Shown piece after piece: positions 15,704 through 25,894 of a stretch of DNA of 45,736 nucleotides. The stretch comes from Scytonema sp. UIC 10036 (GTDB taxonomy: Bacteria; Cyanobacteriota; Cyanobacteriia; Cyanobacteriales; Nostocaceae). Numbering within the stretch: the stretch's first letter is position 1; every line of letters starts with the position of its first letter. The stretch is from positions 1-45,736 of the forward strand of contig NZ_WJFC01000100.1 of assembly GCF_009725235.1 (NCBI RefSeq). Reading direction: 5' to 3'. The notes below the pieces were generated by a model. The model did not search any database, had not been told where the DNA came from, and saw only the letters and a list, made by a program, of their open reading frames with translations. The position numbers and the translations under genes are program-made.

Positions 15704-16666
15704 ATGTTTTGGACTCATTTGTTCAGTACTAAATGGTTTAAAGCATCCCTTAGCAGTACTATTGTCATAATACTGTTGACAGGTTATACCCCGCCAAGTT
15801 TTGCTTTTATAAAAGATCTACTATCTTATTTAGGTTTTCAAAAAAGAAGTTTAAAAAAATCGGCTGAGGGTAATTTAACAGCTGGTGGGGGACGGGGAGA
15901 GTGTTCTAAGTTACCAGTGAATGATACAGAGAAACAACTGACTGCGCTTATTCCATCAATTCAGGGATCTCCATTACTAAGTTATTCACAATCTGAGGCT
16001 TCTGAGGCGTCCTTAAAGTCTGATTCACCTTCTACAATAACTTGGGTTAAAAGTTATACAATTGAAGAAAGACCAAGTTTCTGGTTTTACGTTCCCTACA
16101 AATATGATGAACAATCTCAGCTAGAGTTGGCTAAGCTTGCCATAATAGATGAACAAAAACACCTTAACAAGGTCACTCCGATTTATTTTAAGCTTCCGGA
16201 GACACCTGGTATTATTCAGGTTAAGTTACCAATACATTTGGAAGAAAACAAACCATACAAGTGGTTCTTCTCAATTATATGTGATGCAAAAAAACCTTCT
16301 AGAAATCCTAGTGTAGCAGGCTGGATTCAGAGAGTACCAAGACAGCAATTCCAAGCCATCAAACCATCGGGGTCAATACTGACTTCAAGATATTATAGCT
16401 ATTTTCAATACGAACTCTGGTATGATGGTTTCACTCAATTGGCTCAAGCTTACCAACTTACCAGACAACACAATAAGAATTTACTCTCCCCAAATGTTGA
16501 AAGTGAAATAACACAAATTCAAGCAGATTGGCTGGAGTTTTTCCAAGTACTGGGTTTCAGCGAGCAAAAAAACAAAAATGATAAGATTGCTCGTGAAATT
16601 GCTGATTCTCCCATCTCAACTTTAGAGTGTGTGCGAAAGAACGAGAATCAGAGCTGCGACGAGTAA
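15704..16666 (+). CDS. DUF928 domain protein, exported
   Basis: A 320-residue protein with an N-terminal hydrophobic segment (LSSTIVIILLTGYTPPSFA, about residues 16-34) consistent with a signal peptide. It then has the DUF928 domain. Its signature is RPSFWFYVPYKYD, followed by FKLPETPGIIQVKLP and YKWFFSIICDAKKPSRN. DUF928 proteins are cyanobacterial, of unknown role, and often found near CHAT, CHASE2 and hemagglutinin-like genes. An 80-base gap from the CHASE2 gene suggests co-transcription. A MITE begins 10 bases after its stop. Confidence 0.85.
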   Translation: MFWTHLFSTKWFKASLSSTIVIILLTGYTPPSFAFIKDLLSYLGFQKRSLKKSAEGNLTAGGGRGECSKLPVNDTEKQLTALIPSIQGSPLLSYSQSEASEASLKSDSPSTITWVKSYTIEERPSFWFYVPYKYDEQSQLELAKLAIIDEQKHLNKVTPIYFKLPETPGIIQVKLPIHLEENKPYKWFFSIICDAKKPSRNPSVAGWIQRVPRQQFQAIKPSGSILTSRYYSYFQYELWYDGFTQLAQAYQLTRQHNKNLLSPNVESEITQIQADWLEFFQVLGFSEQKNKNDKIAREIADSPISTLECVRKNENQSCDE

Positions 16667-16676
16667 TAGCGATTGA

Positions 16677-16984
16677 AGAAACCCGGTTTTTCTAACAATA
16701 CCTTCGCCAAAATAGAAGCCTAGACCAATTTTGCCATTTTTGCCTCGTACACAAACTTTTGCCATAAGAAGACGAAAATTTCTTATTCTTGCGGTTAAAT
16801 GCCAGAATCTCAATGTCTTGCTGTGCAGGCTATTGAATAAAAAATTCCTGACGGAAAACCTGAGGCTGTTTTTCAAGACTAATGATTTTTGCCTTGTCAC
16901 AGAAGAACGGGCTTTCATGGTTAAAGCACCACCACTTTACCCTTCAAAAATGGCGAAGGTATTGTCTAAAAAACCAGGTTTCTA
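16677..16984. mobile_element. MITE-like element with 33-34 bp terminal inverted repeats
   Basis: Left end AGAAACCCGGTTTTTCTAAC followed by AATACCTTCGCCA (16677-16709). The right end (16951-16984), inverted, reads TAGAAACCTGGTTTTTTAGA then CAATACCTTCGCCA. The ends are nearly identical over 33 bases, and the 241-base middle has no supported gene. It fills exactly the gap between the convergent DUF928 and TPR-CHAT genes and its ends could act as a bidirectional terminator. Confidence 0.75.
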
Positions 16985-16986
16985 AA

Positions 16987-19875
16987 CTACAACCAGTTCC
17001 CTAATAAAATGTAAGGAGCCCAATATCTGGGATGCTCGCGCCCAGGTGAAGCTTTTAGTTCTTGTTGAGCTTGCTGTAGGGCTTGAGCTTTTGTTTGTCT
17101 AGCTTTTTTTTGTTTAGGCTTATTAATGAGCTGGTCGTAAAATTTTTGAGTAAACTCAACGCTAATTTTATCATCCAGTGTCCAAAGAGAAGCAAGAGAA
17201 CTACGAGCACCCGCTCGTACACCTACACCAGAAATTCCTAAAGTTGCTCGTCGATCACCAGCCGCAGTTTCACACGCGCTCAGTACAAGTAATTCAATGG
17301 GTTCAAGTTGATTTTGAGCTTGGATTCGGAAAATATCACCTATTTGTTTGATTGGCACAATATTGTCGTAAGCTAAAATAAAGGTGTTTTCAGGAAGCGA
17401 ACTGAATTCACCATGTGTTGCTAAGTGCAGAATTTGAAAAGCTAAAGTATTGATTTCACTTTGAAATTTCTTAGTATTGAAATTTTCATTGGGAAGTTGA
17501 ATTATAGAAACTCGGTTATTACTTTTATTTAATGCTTCTATAACTTTTAGTTCGTCATCCACATAACGCAGTTTAGAGAATTTTCGTCGTTCTTGTACTT
17601 CTGGACTTGGTTCAGTTAAACCAGCAGCTAAAATTTTTAATTTTTTGTCTAGAAGCAATGTAGGGGATGGAATATCTAATCTAGGAGCGAGTGCGATCGC
17701 ATACTTATCAATCAAATATTCAACCTTATCTGAAGCCTTATCATAATTAACAACCAGTGCGGCTAATGGAATATTCCGCAAATTTGTATCTAAAGCAAAC
17801 ACAAGGTTATCAATAGTTTTGTAATTTGTGTCAATATATTGGTCTACATCTTTCATCAGCCAATTATACAATTGATTGGCTTCTTCTCTGACAGCTTCAA
17901 ACGTATACTCTTCTTCCAGATCTAGTTGCAACTGTTCAACCAACTTTTCGACATCATCGCGCTTAACCATTTTTCTAAAGCGTTTTAGCTCTTTATCTTT
18001 ATTTGGAAGCTTCAGAATAAGCTCAATTCTATCTTCTAAAACAATCGGGTATATGAAAGCTGTTGTCTTAGCTTCTTTTTCAAGAACCTTATCGATTTCC
18101 TGTACATTGTTCTCAGGACAAGCTTGGCGCAAAAAGTTTTCCAGTTCTACTGCTTGTAGAGAAGCAATAACTGTGCGAGCTTGAGAGAGATGAACTTGTT
18201 CTGGCTCTTCATCTCGTAGCAATACATCAACATATTCGCGATAAACTGTTTCGATTTCCTCTAAAAAGGACAATTGTGCATCAGGGCTACCAGACGCTAA
18301 CTCTCGACGCAGGGATTGCAGTGTTTCAAAAGCACCTCCATATGCTTCCCGTGCTTCTTTTATGTCTTTCAAATCGTTTTGTATTTCTTTAGCTTTCACC
18401 CGCTCATTTTTTCCAAGTTCGGGTTTGTAAATACGTCCTAACTGCCACTGCCACTGATATGCTATATCTGGGGCTGGAATAGATTGAGCTATGAGCAGTG
18501 CTTTCTGAGTTTTTTTCCTCGCTAAATCCCATTGTTTTTTGTCTTCATACAGCTTACCCAGATATCCTAAAGCGTAAGATTCCGCCCTTATATCTCGTAA
18601 TTTTTTATCTTTTTTACCTCCTGCTTGCTCGATTGTTTCATTGAGAAAGCTTTCAATTTGTTGATATTGAGTCTCAGACAAACTTTGAAATTGCATCCAA
18701 GTTTTGGCAAAATTTAGTCTTGTATAGAGGGTTGTATGATTCAGTGGCAAACCCTCAATTTGTTGTTGCAGTCTATTAATGTATGGCGATTGTATAATGG
18801 GATTATTTGATAATTGTCCAAAAAGCCAACTTTGAATCCTGCTACTTCCACTGTTACCGATTTCGCCACCTATATTTTGAATAAGTGGTTCATTAGAATC
18901 TGTGTACTGTATTCTTTCTTTGCAAGTTGCGACTTTTATTTTGAGTAAATTACTATTTTTACTAAATAACTGGATGAAAACATTTTCCTTTCTATCAATT
19001 TCGTTGTGCCAATCTTTTAAATCAAGTAAAAAACTTAACTTATTTAAATCCGCCTGTAGTTGTAGAGTAGATAAAGAATTTGGTGATGAACCGGAGTACT
19101 TTATAGCCTGTTGGTAAGCATCTGTAGCTGCATATGCGTTAACAATGGCACAAACAATATTTTGCCGATTTCCAGAGCGGCTATACAAATCCTGTTCTTT
19201 ATTACTTAAAGCACGCCTGGTATTACCAAGGTCAAACAAAATTGCTGACTGTTCTTCTTGAGATTGAGCATTATTCAAACTTTGTAACAAAACATAATTA
19301 GATAAGTCTAGCTCACCAAGTCCTCGTAAGACATTACCGAAACTGCGTAAGCCAATGAGTTTGGTAGAAGAACCTACTGATTTCTCAAAAAGAGAGTCGA
19401 AAAACTTTTTTTGTAACTTTTGCTTATCTTCCTCCGGAAACTCTTGGGAATTTTGCTCCTTTTTTTCTTGTAATTGCTGTGGATTTTCTAATAGGGTTGT
19501 GCAAGCATCTTTGTAGCCGTGGATTTGCAGTAACGTGTTACAGGCTTTAGGGGAAAATCCTAAAGCTTGTTCTGCTTGCGCTTGATTAATTTGGTTGTTG
19601 ATAGTCTCGGTCTCATTTTTTAATTGATAATAGGCTACAGCGGCTCTTTGCCAACAGTCTCTGGCTTCATCAAATTGTCCTCTGTCATAACTTATTCTAC
19701 CGTTCTTGCTTAACTCTTCAGGAGCAAGGGTTGGTGTTCTCGAGCAAATTAACTCTATTGTTGTGGATTTACCAAGTACCTGCTTTCCTAAGAACTCTTG
19801 AGTACAAAAAACGGAAATAAATCCTAGAAGGAATAGTAAGAGTATAGTTATAACGCGATGTTTTATCTTATGCAT
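16987..19875 (-). CDS. TPR-CHAT caspase-like protein, exported
   Basis: A 962-residue protein starting with a hydrophobic segment (VITILLLFLLGFISVFC) that looks like a signal peptide or anchor. Then come helical TPR-like repeats through about residue 560 (for example GRISYDRGQFDEARDCWQRA and ALGYLGKLYEDKKQWDLARK). A C-terminal CHAT domain ends the protein. Its dyad is intact: H821 in LHLATHGEFSS and C868 in VLSACETAAGD. The family's ending, PRYWAPYILLGNW, is present. CHAT proteins are caspase/separase relatives. The gene follows the TpsB gene by 36 bases on the same strand, so all three TPS genes are probably one operon. A role as a protease acting on TpsA or a partner is inference. Confidence 0.9.
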   Translation of the reverse strand: MHKIKHRVITILLLFLLGFISVFCTQEFLGKQVLGKSTTIELICSRTPTLAPEELSKNGRISYDRGQFDEARDCWQRAAVAYYQLKNETETINNQINQAQAEQALGFSPKACNTLLQIHGYKDACTTLLENPQQLQEKKEQNSQEFPEEDKQKLQKKFFDSLFEKSVGSSTKLIGLRSFGNVLRGLGELDLSNYVLLQSLNNAQSQEEQSAILFDLGNTRRALSNKEQDLYSRSGNRQNIVCAIVNAYAATDAYQQAIKYSGSSPNSLSTLQLQADLNKLSFLLDLKDWHNEIDRKENVFIQLFSKNSNLLKIKVATCKERIQYTDSNEPLIQNIGGEIGNSGSSRIQSWLFGQLSNNPIIQSPYINRLQQQIEGLPLNHTTLYTRLNFAKTWMQFQSLSETQYQQIESFLNETIEQAGGKKDKKLRDIRAESYALGYLGKLYEDKKQWDLARKKTQKALLIAQSIPAPDIAYQWQWQLGRIYKPELGKNERVKAKEIQNDLKDIKEAREAYGGAFETLQSLRRELASGSPDAQLSFLEEIETVYREYVDVLLRDEEPEQVHLSQARTVIASLQAVELENFLRQACPENNVQEIDKVLEKEAKTTAFIYPIVLEDRIELILKLPNKDKELKRFRKMVKRDDVEKLVEQLQLDLEEEYTFEAVREEANQLYNWLMKDVDQYIDTNYKTIDNLVFALDTNLRNIPLAALVVNYDKASDKVEYLIDKYAIALAPRLDIPSPTLLLDKKLKILAAGLTEPSPEVQERRKFSKLRYVDDELKVIEALNKSNNRVSIIQLPNENFNTKKFQSEINTLAFQILHLATHGEFSSLPENTFILAYDNIVPIKQIGDIFRIQAQNQLEPIELLVLSACETAAGDRRATLGISGVGVRAGARSSLASLWTLDDKISVEFTQKFYDQLINKPKQKKARQTKAQALQQAQQELKASPGREHPRYWAPYILLGNWL

Positions 19876-19911
19876 AGATATTGAGTTATGAAAAGTACAT
19901 TTTTTACGGTT

Positions 19912-21828
19912 TTAGAAGGGGTTCCATATGACGGAGAAATATACGCCGTTTTCTTGTAAAGTTCTTTTGTCTGAGTCAATAGCGATGAGGGGAATTCCCC
20001 AGTCGAAACGAGCATCCAAAGTGTTGTCTATCCTCAATCGCAAACCGAGACCAACAGATGCTAAGGTGTTATCCCTAGATTCTGCTGTCTCAAAGTTGTT
20101 CCATGTGGTACCAAAATCTACGAATGGTGCGACTTGTAAAAGTCCTCGGACTCTAGGAATTCGTAGAATTGGTAACCGGGCTTCCACAGAACCAAAAAAA
20201 CCGTTATCTGATATTAAGGCGTCCTGACGGTATCCTCTCACACTTGACAAACCACCTAATGCAAATTGTTCTGAAGGTACCAGTCTTCTATCTGACACTT
20301 GTATGTCACCCCGTAGAACTAAAAGAGTATCTTTTGCAAAACTACGTACCCATTGAGCTTGTCCTCTCCATGCAAAAAATTGACCATCTGGTTCAACTTT
20401 ATTAATAGTGGCATCTAGTGCATCAAGTCCAAAATTGAACTGAGAACGAAGTGCCAAAGCTGAGCGATCGCCACGTTGAATCCATTGTTGAAAAAACCGG
20501 AGTGCTGTGATGCGAGTGCGTCCTTGGTTGTCAGATCCTGGTGAAAGGGGAAAAGATCCAATGTCTTTAAATCCCAAAGAAGTTTCAATTTGTTGGTGTG
20601 AGCCAGTGAGTCCAAGGGTGAGTTCTTGAGTGGGAGTTAAAATAATTGGATGGCTGAGAGTGATTCGGTACTCCCGTGATTCTGATGAAATATCCAAGAC
20701 ATCAAAGGGTTCTTCAATAATGTTGCTGGAGGTGGTGTTATAGCTGAGAGTGAGAGTTGTGTTTCTGGGACTCAAGGGGACAACATAACTAAAGTCAAAT
20801 TTATCGCTACCATCTGTATTGGTGTAAACTCCACTCAAACTATCTCCAATCCCTAATAAGTTATCTTCTCTGAGTTCAATTCCTCTTTGGAAACTACCAA
20901 CACTGGGAGATCGGTTGTTATCCAAATTTACAAAAGTATGAAAGGATCTTGCTTCTTTAATTTTCACTTCTAACAAATTGCTTCCAAAGCGAGAACCTGC
21001 GGATAACTCAGCAGACAAGCTCTCAATCAAAGAATATTGCTGGTAATTTTGTGGAATTTGAAGAACTCGCAGTGCATCTAGCAAGCGCTTTCGGTTCAAA
21101 GGTTTTTTTGTCCCCAGAGCAACTCGACTGCGAATATAATTTTGATTTAAGCGCCGAGTTCCAATTACTCGAATCTCTTCAATACTACCCTCAACGATCT
21201 GAATCCTAACAACACCTCCTTTTGGTGCGATAGTCTGTTCTGGGATCAATGCTCCAGAGGTAATATATTCTTTCTTAATGTAATAATTGGTAATTGCAGA
21301 ACGAGCTTGAAGTAATTGAGCAAAGGTAAGTGTTACAGGTTTGTCTTGTTCTGTTCTGGGCAATCTAATGTTACCTTGTCTCTCAGTTGGAACAGAATTG
21401 CGATCGGGTTTTGGAGAATTCTCATCCGACTCATTGCTCACACCATTTAAAGCATCTTCAATAACTCGGAGCAATTCTTCGTCTTTAAAGACTGTGCTTC
21501 CTAGAAATTCAAACCTGGTGATTACAATTGGGAAGTCTTCAGGAAATTCTGCTTCTGGTGATTTTTCCAGTTGTGGAGTAGGTGTCGTTGGTAAAAGGTT
21601 CTCTTGAGGTGGTGGTGGTGAAGGAGCTTGTGGTTGTTGAGGAGGCTCAGTCACCGGAGGGGTCACATCTTGAGGAGGAGGCAAATCTCTTGGTAATTTG
21701 GGTTGTGGAGGAAGGTTTGGTGGAGGAGCTTGAGCAACTTCAACAGCATATATGCGTGTATGTATCAATAGACTCAAGGTAAGTGTTGATAAAGTAAGTA
21801 TTTTTTGGAACCACTTAATTTTCATCAC
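19912..21828 (-). CDS. TpsB/ShlB/FhaC-type outer membrane transporter
   Basis: A 638-residue outer-membrane pore of two-partner secretion, exporting the TpsA product. A signal peptide (ILTLSTLTLSLLIHTRIYA) is followed by a proline-rich stretch (about 33-85). POTRA domains come next (ITRFEFLGSTVFKDEELL, then EEIRVIGTRRLNQNYIRSRV). The rest is a 16-strand-type barrel with the VRGY motif at about 530 and a final aromatic residue (SVIWNPF), the usual assembly signal. Length fits the family, somewhat extended by the Pro-rich linker. The start overlaps the end of the TpsA gene by 14 bases, which indicates translational coupling. Confidence 0.93.
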   Translation of the reverse strand: MMKIKWFQKILTLSTLTLSLLIHTRIYAVEVAQAPPPNLPPQPKLPRDLPPPQDVTPPVTEPPQQPQAPSPPPPQENLLPTTPTPQLEKSPEAEFPEDFPIVITRFEFLGSTVFKDEELLRVIEDALNGVSNESDENSPKPDRNSVPTERQGNIRLPRTEQDKPVTLTFAQLLQARSAITNYYIKKEYITSGALIPEQTIAPKGGVVRIQIVEGSIEEIRVIGTRRLNQNYIRSRVALGTKKPLNRKRLLDALRVLQIPQNYQQYSLIESLSAELSAGSRFGSNLLEVKIKEARSFHTFVNLDNNRSPSVGSFQRGIELREDNLLGIGDSLSGVYTNTDGSDKFDFSYVVPLSPRNTTLTLSYNTTSSNIIEEPFDVLDISSESREYRITLSHPIILTPTQELTLGLTGSHQQIETSLGFKDIGSFPLSPGSDNQGRTRITALRFFQQWIQRGDRSALALRSQFNFGLDALDATINKVEPDGQFFAWRGQAQWVRSFAKDTLLVLRGDIQVSDRRLVPSEQFALGGLSSVRGYRQDALISDNGFFGSVEARLPILRIPRVRGLLQVAPFVDFGTTWNNFETAESRDNTLASVGLGLRLRIDNTLDARFDWGIPLIAIDSDKRTLQENGVYFSVIWNPF

Positions 21829-24800
21829 AACCTCCTGTAAACTGTTGCCAAGGGCTGTATGAGGAGGTTAGTTGAGATGGATTAGCGGTGAGAATAATTT
21901 CTCCTTTCGGTCCGATTGCAACACCTTGGGCTTCTACAGTAGGAGTTGGGGAGTTGTTTGTTGAGGGTGAGATCGTCCCGCTCTCTCCCAAAAGTATGTC
22001 ACTGTTCAAGACTGAACCAGGGTTAGGCGGTAACCCTCCGCGCCCAGTGACAACAAACCGACTCCTTGCCCGTTTTCCACCCACCGGACAACTGGGGTCA
22101 ATAAATTTTGAAGAATCACCCAAATCTTCTGGCAATTGAATAAATCCACGTCTGGGATCGACATCGGGTAAGCGAAGTGACACAATACCAAATCGACCAC
22201 TTTGAGATGAGGCAGTGATATCATTTAAGCCATTTGATAAAATCTCTGATGGTTTAACATTTGGTCGAAACTCAATACCATATACTCCTAAGGGTCTTGC
22301 TGTGATATTAACTTTACCACCTGTACCTTGTGCAATAGCATTAGCACTGATGTCGCTACCATTTGGTCTTGATGGGAGTGCAAGGAGTAACCGAGTATTG
22401 ATGGTAACATTGCCACCTGTCGCTGATCTGGTGGCATTAGCTTCTATTCGGCTTTCATTCTGTAAGTGCAATAAATCAAGTGGAGAGTTAGCAACTCCTC
22501 GCAGGAAAATGTTTGCCTCATCTCTGTTGCTCCCAGTTGTAGCACGGAGTATCCCTTGATTTAGAGAGATGGTCTTCGCGAAAACTCTGAGATTACCTGC
22601 CTGTGCCCTTTCACTACTTACAGTAACTTCAGAGTTGTCAACAGTCAGTTTATCTGTATAAATTTCTATGTTTCCAGCTGCTAACGGTTGGTTATTGAGA
22701 ATTCTACTTCTGATATCACTATCATTAATCAAGATGGCATCTCGTCGAGCAGTTAGCGTAATATCTCCAGCAGACGCGAATTGAGATCCAGTGGAAGTGA
22801 ACAAGAACGAGTTATTAATCTCAATTTTTCCATTTCTTGAAGTAACTTTAATATCTCCAGCCCGACTAGTAGTTTCTCCTGTGGGTTCGGGTAAACCTCC
22901 CACAGCTTGGGCAGTCAAGGTACTGTTTCTGATATCTACATTCCTACCAGCTTCAACAAAAATTCTTCCAAAATACCCATTGCTGACAATATTATCATTT
23001 TTGTTGCTAGTAATTTTTACATCATTGTTAGCATATATGCGGATATCTCCTGCAACACCACTACCATTGTTAGTAGTACTTACAGAGCTATTGCTAATAG
23101 TTACATCGTTAGCAGTTATGTTATCGCTATCATCAATTCCTATAAAGATTTGTCCAGTGTCTCCTTTACTCTCAATTCTACTATTGTTGTCAATCTGAAT
23201 AGTTCTACCCTTAATACTGATATCTCCTGCAACACCACTACCATTGCTATTAGTATTTACAGAGCTATTGCTGATAGTGACATTATTAGCACTTACTCTA
23301 TTGTCCGCATCAATTCCTATAAAGATTTTTCCAATGTCACCTTGACTCTCAATTCTACTGTTGCTGTTAATCTGAATAGTTCTACCATTAATACTGATAT
23401 CTCCTGCAAAACCACTACCATTGCTATTAGTATTTACAGAGCTATTGCTGATAGTGACATTATTAGCATTTACTCTATTGTCCGCATCAATTCCTATAAA
23501 GATTTTTCCAATGTCACCTTGACTCTCAATTCTACTGTTGTTGTTAATCTGAATAGTTCTACCATTAATACTGATATCTCCTGCAAAACCTGTTCCAGTA
23601 TTAGTTGTATTCAATTGGGATTGATTTAAAAAAACTGTTCCCTCTAATGAGTTTAAATTAATTTCGGCAAAGTCTGTTGTATTTTGACTATCGCTATTAC
23701 TACGAGCTAGTATATTGCCAGAGTAAATGTTACCACGAGATGTGAGAGTAACATCTCCTCCATTTCCATTACTAGACGTAGAGCTTATAGTTATTCCTCT
23801 TGTGTTAATTTCACCAAAATTACTTCTTAAGGTAATGTTGCCACCATTTCCAGTAGAACCAGATATAACTGAAGAAGTTATATTCCCCGTTGTAGTAATG
23901 TTTCTGGCTGCCGTGAGGCTAATATTACCACCACTACCGTTCGTCTCAGAAACTAGACTACCCCGAATAGAACTATTTCTATCGCGTCCTCCCTCATTGA
24001 TTTGAATTGTTCCTCCGCTTAGAATTTTGATATCTCCGCCTCTACCTATGCTACTACTAGCACCAGTAATAATTCCTTCAGCAATATTGATATCACCTCT
24101 AGCATCTATTGTGACCCGATCGCCAAAGCCAATAATTGAGTAGGAACCTAAATCATTTGATGCTAGGGTACTACTTGTGATATTAATTGAACCTCGAATC
24201 GGTTCGGGATTTGGCTGAATACTTAAGCCTTCACCTAGTACGCGATTTGGCTCAAATTGATTAGTTAGAAATATTTGAGCACTACCTAGTACACGGATAC
24301 TTCCTACAGTTATATTCGCGCTTGTTGGAATACTTGTTGGCTCGACACTAAAGTTTGGTGGAAATATTTCTGGGATGGAATTCGGTGTTAATCCTACAGT
24401 TCCGAAAGCAGTTGTACCTGCTCGAATATCTAGAGTTGGAGAGTTTGTGCCATCAATATCTACAAAAGAGCGATCGCCATTCGGGTCATCATCCGACAAG
24501 AACACTCTCTCTTCAGGAAGTCCAAAATCTTCATCTGCACCCGTAATCGTAACTGTGCCGTTGATAGTTACACTTCCTCCCGCAAAAATATGTAGTGAAG
24601 CTCCTGTGTAGCTAGCAAACCTCACATCTCCCCTAGCTCGAATTACGGGATCGTATGGACTGATTAAACCTCCTAAACTACCATCCAGTTTCTCTATCCG
24701 AAAACTACCACCCGTCCAATAATGAGCATCTCCTCCTACAGTGTTAGCCGATCGCAACACCATATCCCTTCCCGAAACCAGCCCACTCGAAGGATGACTC

Positions 24801-25894
24801 AAGGCAAAAATATCAACCCCTTGCTTCCCTTGAACCAATAACTGTCCTCCAGCTTGAGCAACAAAAGGATTCGCCACACTATCCCGCACCCGCACTGTAT
24901 TACCCGCCAACAGGTTCAAATCTCCAGTCGTACCAATCTGACTCTCCACCAAAGTCAGATTATTATTTGCTGTGAGTGTTGCAGTCTGAGCCGTGACGTT
25001 GCGTGCTACCACATCGCCATCCACCACAGATAAACCCGATCCCGTTAACTCCACCTGTCCATTACCGTTTACTGTCAGCCCTGGATGCGATTTTTCATCA
25101 ACGCTTGTCAGTAACTCAGTTAGAGAAGATGAACCTACACTCGTTACAGGTGATGAAGTTTCAATATTTAGCAATTGTGCTAGTGGACTCAAATTCACTA
25201 CACTCCCACCAGGCACTGCTGCGATCGCAACTTGTCCAGACGGTGCTGACAACTGCCCAGTACTAGCCACCGTACCACCCAACAGCGTTAAGTTTTGCCC
25301 AGTCCCGACTGCAAGATTCCCAGAATTGGCGATCGCTTTTGGTTGTTGTTGGTTAAACTGCACTCCCAAAGGTACTGTCACGCTTAGCAATGGTGGAGCC
25401 GTAGGATTCGTAGCACTAAACTGTTTCCCATCCCCAAAATTCAAACTGTTAGCTGTACTCGCTGAAAACGAACCTTTAATATCTAACGAAGCATTGGGAC
25501 CAAAAAGAATCCCATTAGGATTGAGCAAAAATAAGTTGGCATTACCCAATACACCAAGTTTTCCAAAAATATTGGAAGCATTTGCCCCCGTCACCCGACT
25601 GAAAATATTCTCAACTCCAACCGGATTACTGAAATAGCCTCCTCGCCCTTCCCCCACGTTAAATTCTTGAAAACTATGGAATAAACCAGAACCGCGAATT
25701 GCACCTCCATCAATGCGATCGCTTGTAATACCCTTTATATCGACATTTGGTGTAACAACAGAACTTTCTGCACCTAGAGTATTATCTGGAACAATTTGGG
25801 CAACTGCAATATTTCTGCAAAAAAGACTTCCACCTACTGCAATTAATCCGATACCTACTTGCAACCAATACTTATTGCAGGTACGCCTTGTCAT
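21815..25894 (-). CDS. TpsA-type filamentous hemagglutinin protein
   Basis: A 1359-residue surface or secreted beta-helix protein. A signal-like start (IGLIAVGGSLFCRNIAVAQ) leads to the TPS secretion domain at about 32-180. Its diagnostic blocks are FSRVTGANASNIFGKLG, LFLLNPNGILFGPNASLD and GSFSASTANSLNF. A long beta-helix region rich in N, G and T follows, with three 59-residue tandem repeats (about residues 770-950). It ends with a conserved Cys-containing tail. The product is an adhesin-like filament exported by the adjacent TpsB. It is the first gene of the three-gene unit TpsA-TpsB-TPR-CHAT. Confidence 0.92.
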   Translation of the reverse strand: MTRRTCNKYWLQVGIGLIAVGGSLFCRNIAVAQIVPDNTLGAESSVVTPNVDIKGITSDRIDGGAIRGSGLFHSFQEFNVGEGRGGYFSNPVGVENIFSRVTGANASNIFGKLGVLGNANLFLLNPNGILFGPNASLDIKGSFSASTANSLNFGDGKQFSATNPTAPPLLSVTVPLGVQFNQQQPKAIANSGNLAVGTGQNLTLLGGTVASTGQLSAPSGQVAIAAVPGGSVVNLSPLAQLLNIETSSPVTSVGSSSLTELLTSVDEKSHPGLTVNGNGQVELTGSGLSVVDGDVVARNVTAQTATLTANNNLTLVESQIGTTGDLNLLAGNTVRVRDSVANPFVAQAGGQLLVQGKQGVDIFALSHPSSGLVSGRDMVLRSANTVGGDAHYWTGGSFRIEKLDGSLGGLISPYDPVIRARGDVRFASYTGASLHIFAGGSVTINGTVTITGADEDFGLPEERVFLSDDDPNGDRSFVDIDGTNSPTLDIRAGTTAFGTVGLTPNSIPEIFPPNFSVEPTSIPTSANITVGSIRVLGSAQIFLTNQFEPNRVLGEGLSIQPNPEPIRGSINITSSTLASNDLGSYSIIGFGDRVTIDARGDINIAEGIITGASSSIGRGGDIKILSGGTIQINEGGRDRNSSIRGSLVSETNGSGGNISLTAARNITTTGNITSSVISGSTGNGGNITLRSNFGEINTRGITISSTSSNGNGGDVTLTSRGNIYSGNILARSNSDSQNTTDFAEINLNSLEGTVFLNQSQLNTTNTGTGFAGDISINGRTIQINNNSRIESQGDIGKIFIGIDADNRVNANNVTISNSSVNTNSNGSGFAGDISINGRTIQINSNSRIESQGDIGKIFIGIDADNRVSANNVTISNSSVNTNSNGSGVAGDISIKGRTIQIDNNSRIESKGDTGQIFIGIDDSDNITANDVTISNSSVSTTNNGSGVAGDIRIYANNDVKITSNKNDNIVSNGYFGRIFVEAGRNVDIRNSTLTAQAVGGLPEPTGETTSRAGDIKVTSRNGKIEINNSFLFTSTGSQFASAGDITLTARRDAILINDSDIRSRILNNQPLAAGNIEIYTDKLTVDNSEVTVSSERAQAGNLRVFAKTISLNQGILRATTGSNRDEANIFLRGVANSPLDLLHLQNESRIEANATRSATGGNVTINTRLLLALPSRPNGSDISANAIAQGTGGKVNITARPLGVYGIEFRPNVKPSEILSNGLNDITASSQSGRFGIVSLRLPDVDPRRGFIQLPEDLGDSSKFIDPSCPVGGKRARSRFVVTGRGGLPPNPGSVLNSDILLGESGTISPSTNNSPTPTVEAQGVAIGPKGEIILTANPSQLTSSYSPWQQFTGGCDEN
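23050..23590. repeat. Three 177-bp in-frame tandem repeats in the TpsA gene
   Basis: The unit encodes 59 residues starting AGDISINGRTIQI and ending VTISNSSV.T..NGSG. The TATCTCCTGCAA landmark recurs at 23221, 23398 and 23575, exactly 177 bases apart. The outer copy near the C-terminal side is most diverged. Each unit would add about two to three beta-helix turns. Confidence 0.9.

Noticed and set aside
21888..25637. Several long ORFs on the + strand opposite the TpsA gene
   Set aside because: They are antisense shadows of a repetitive, Gly/Asn/Thr-rich coding sequence and show no family features.
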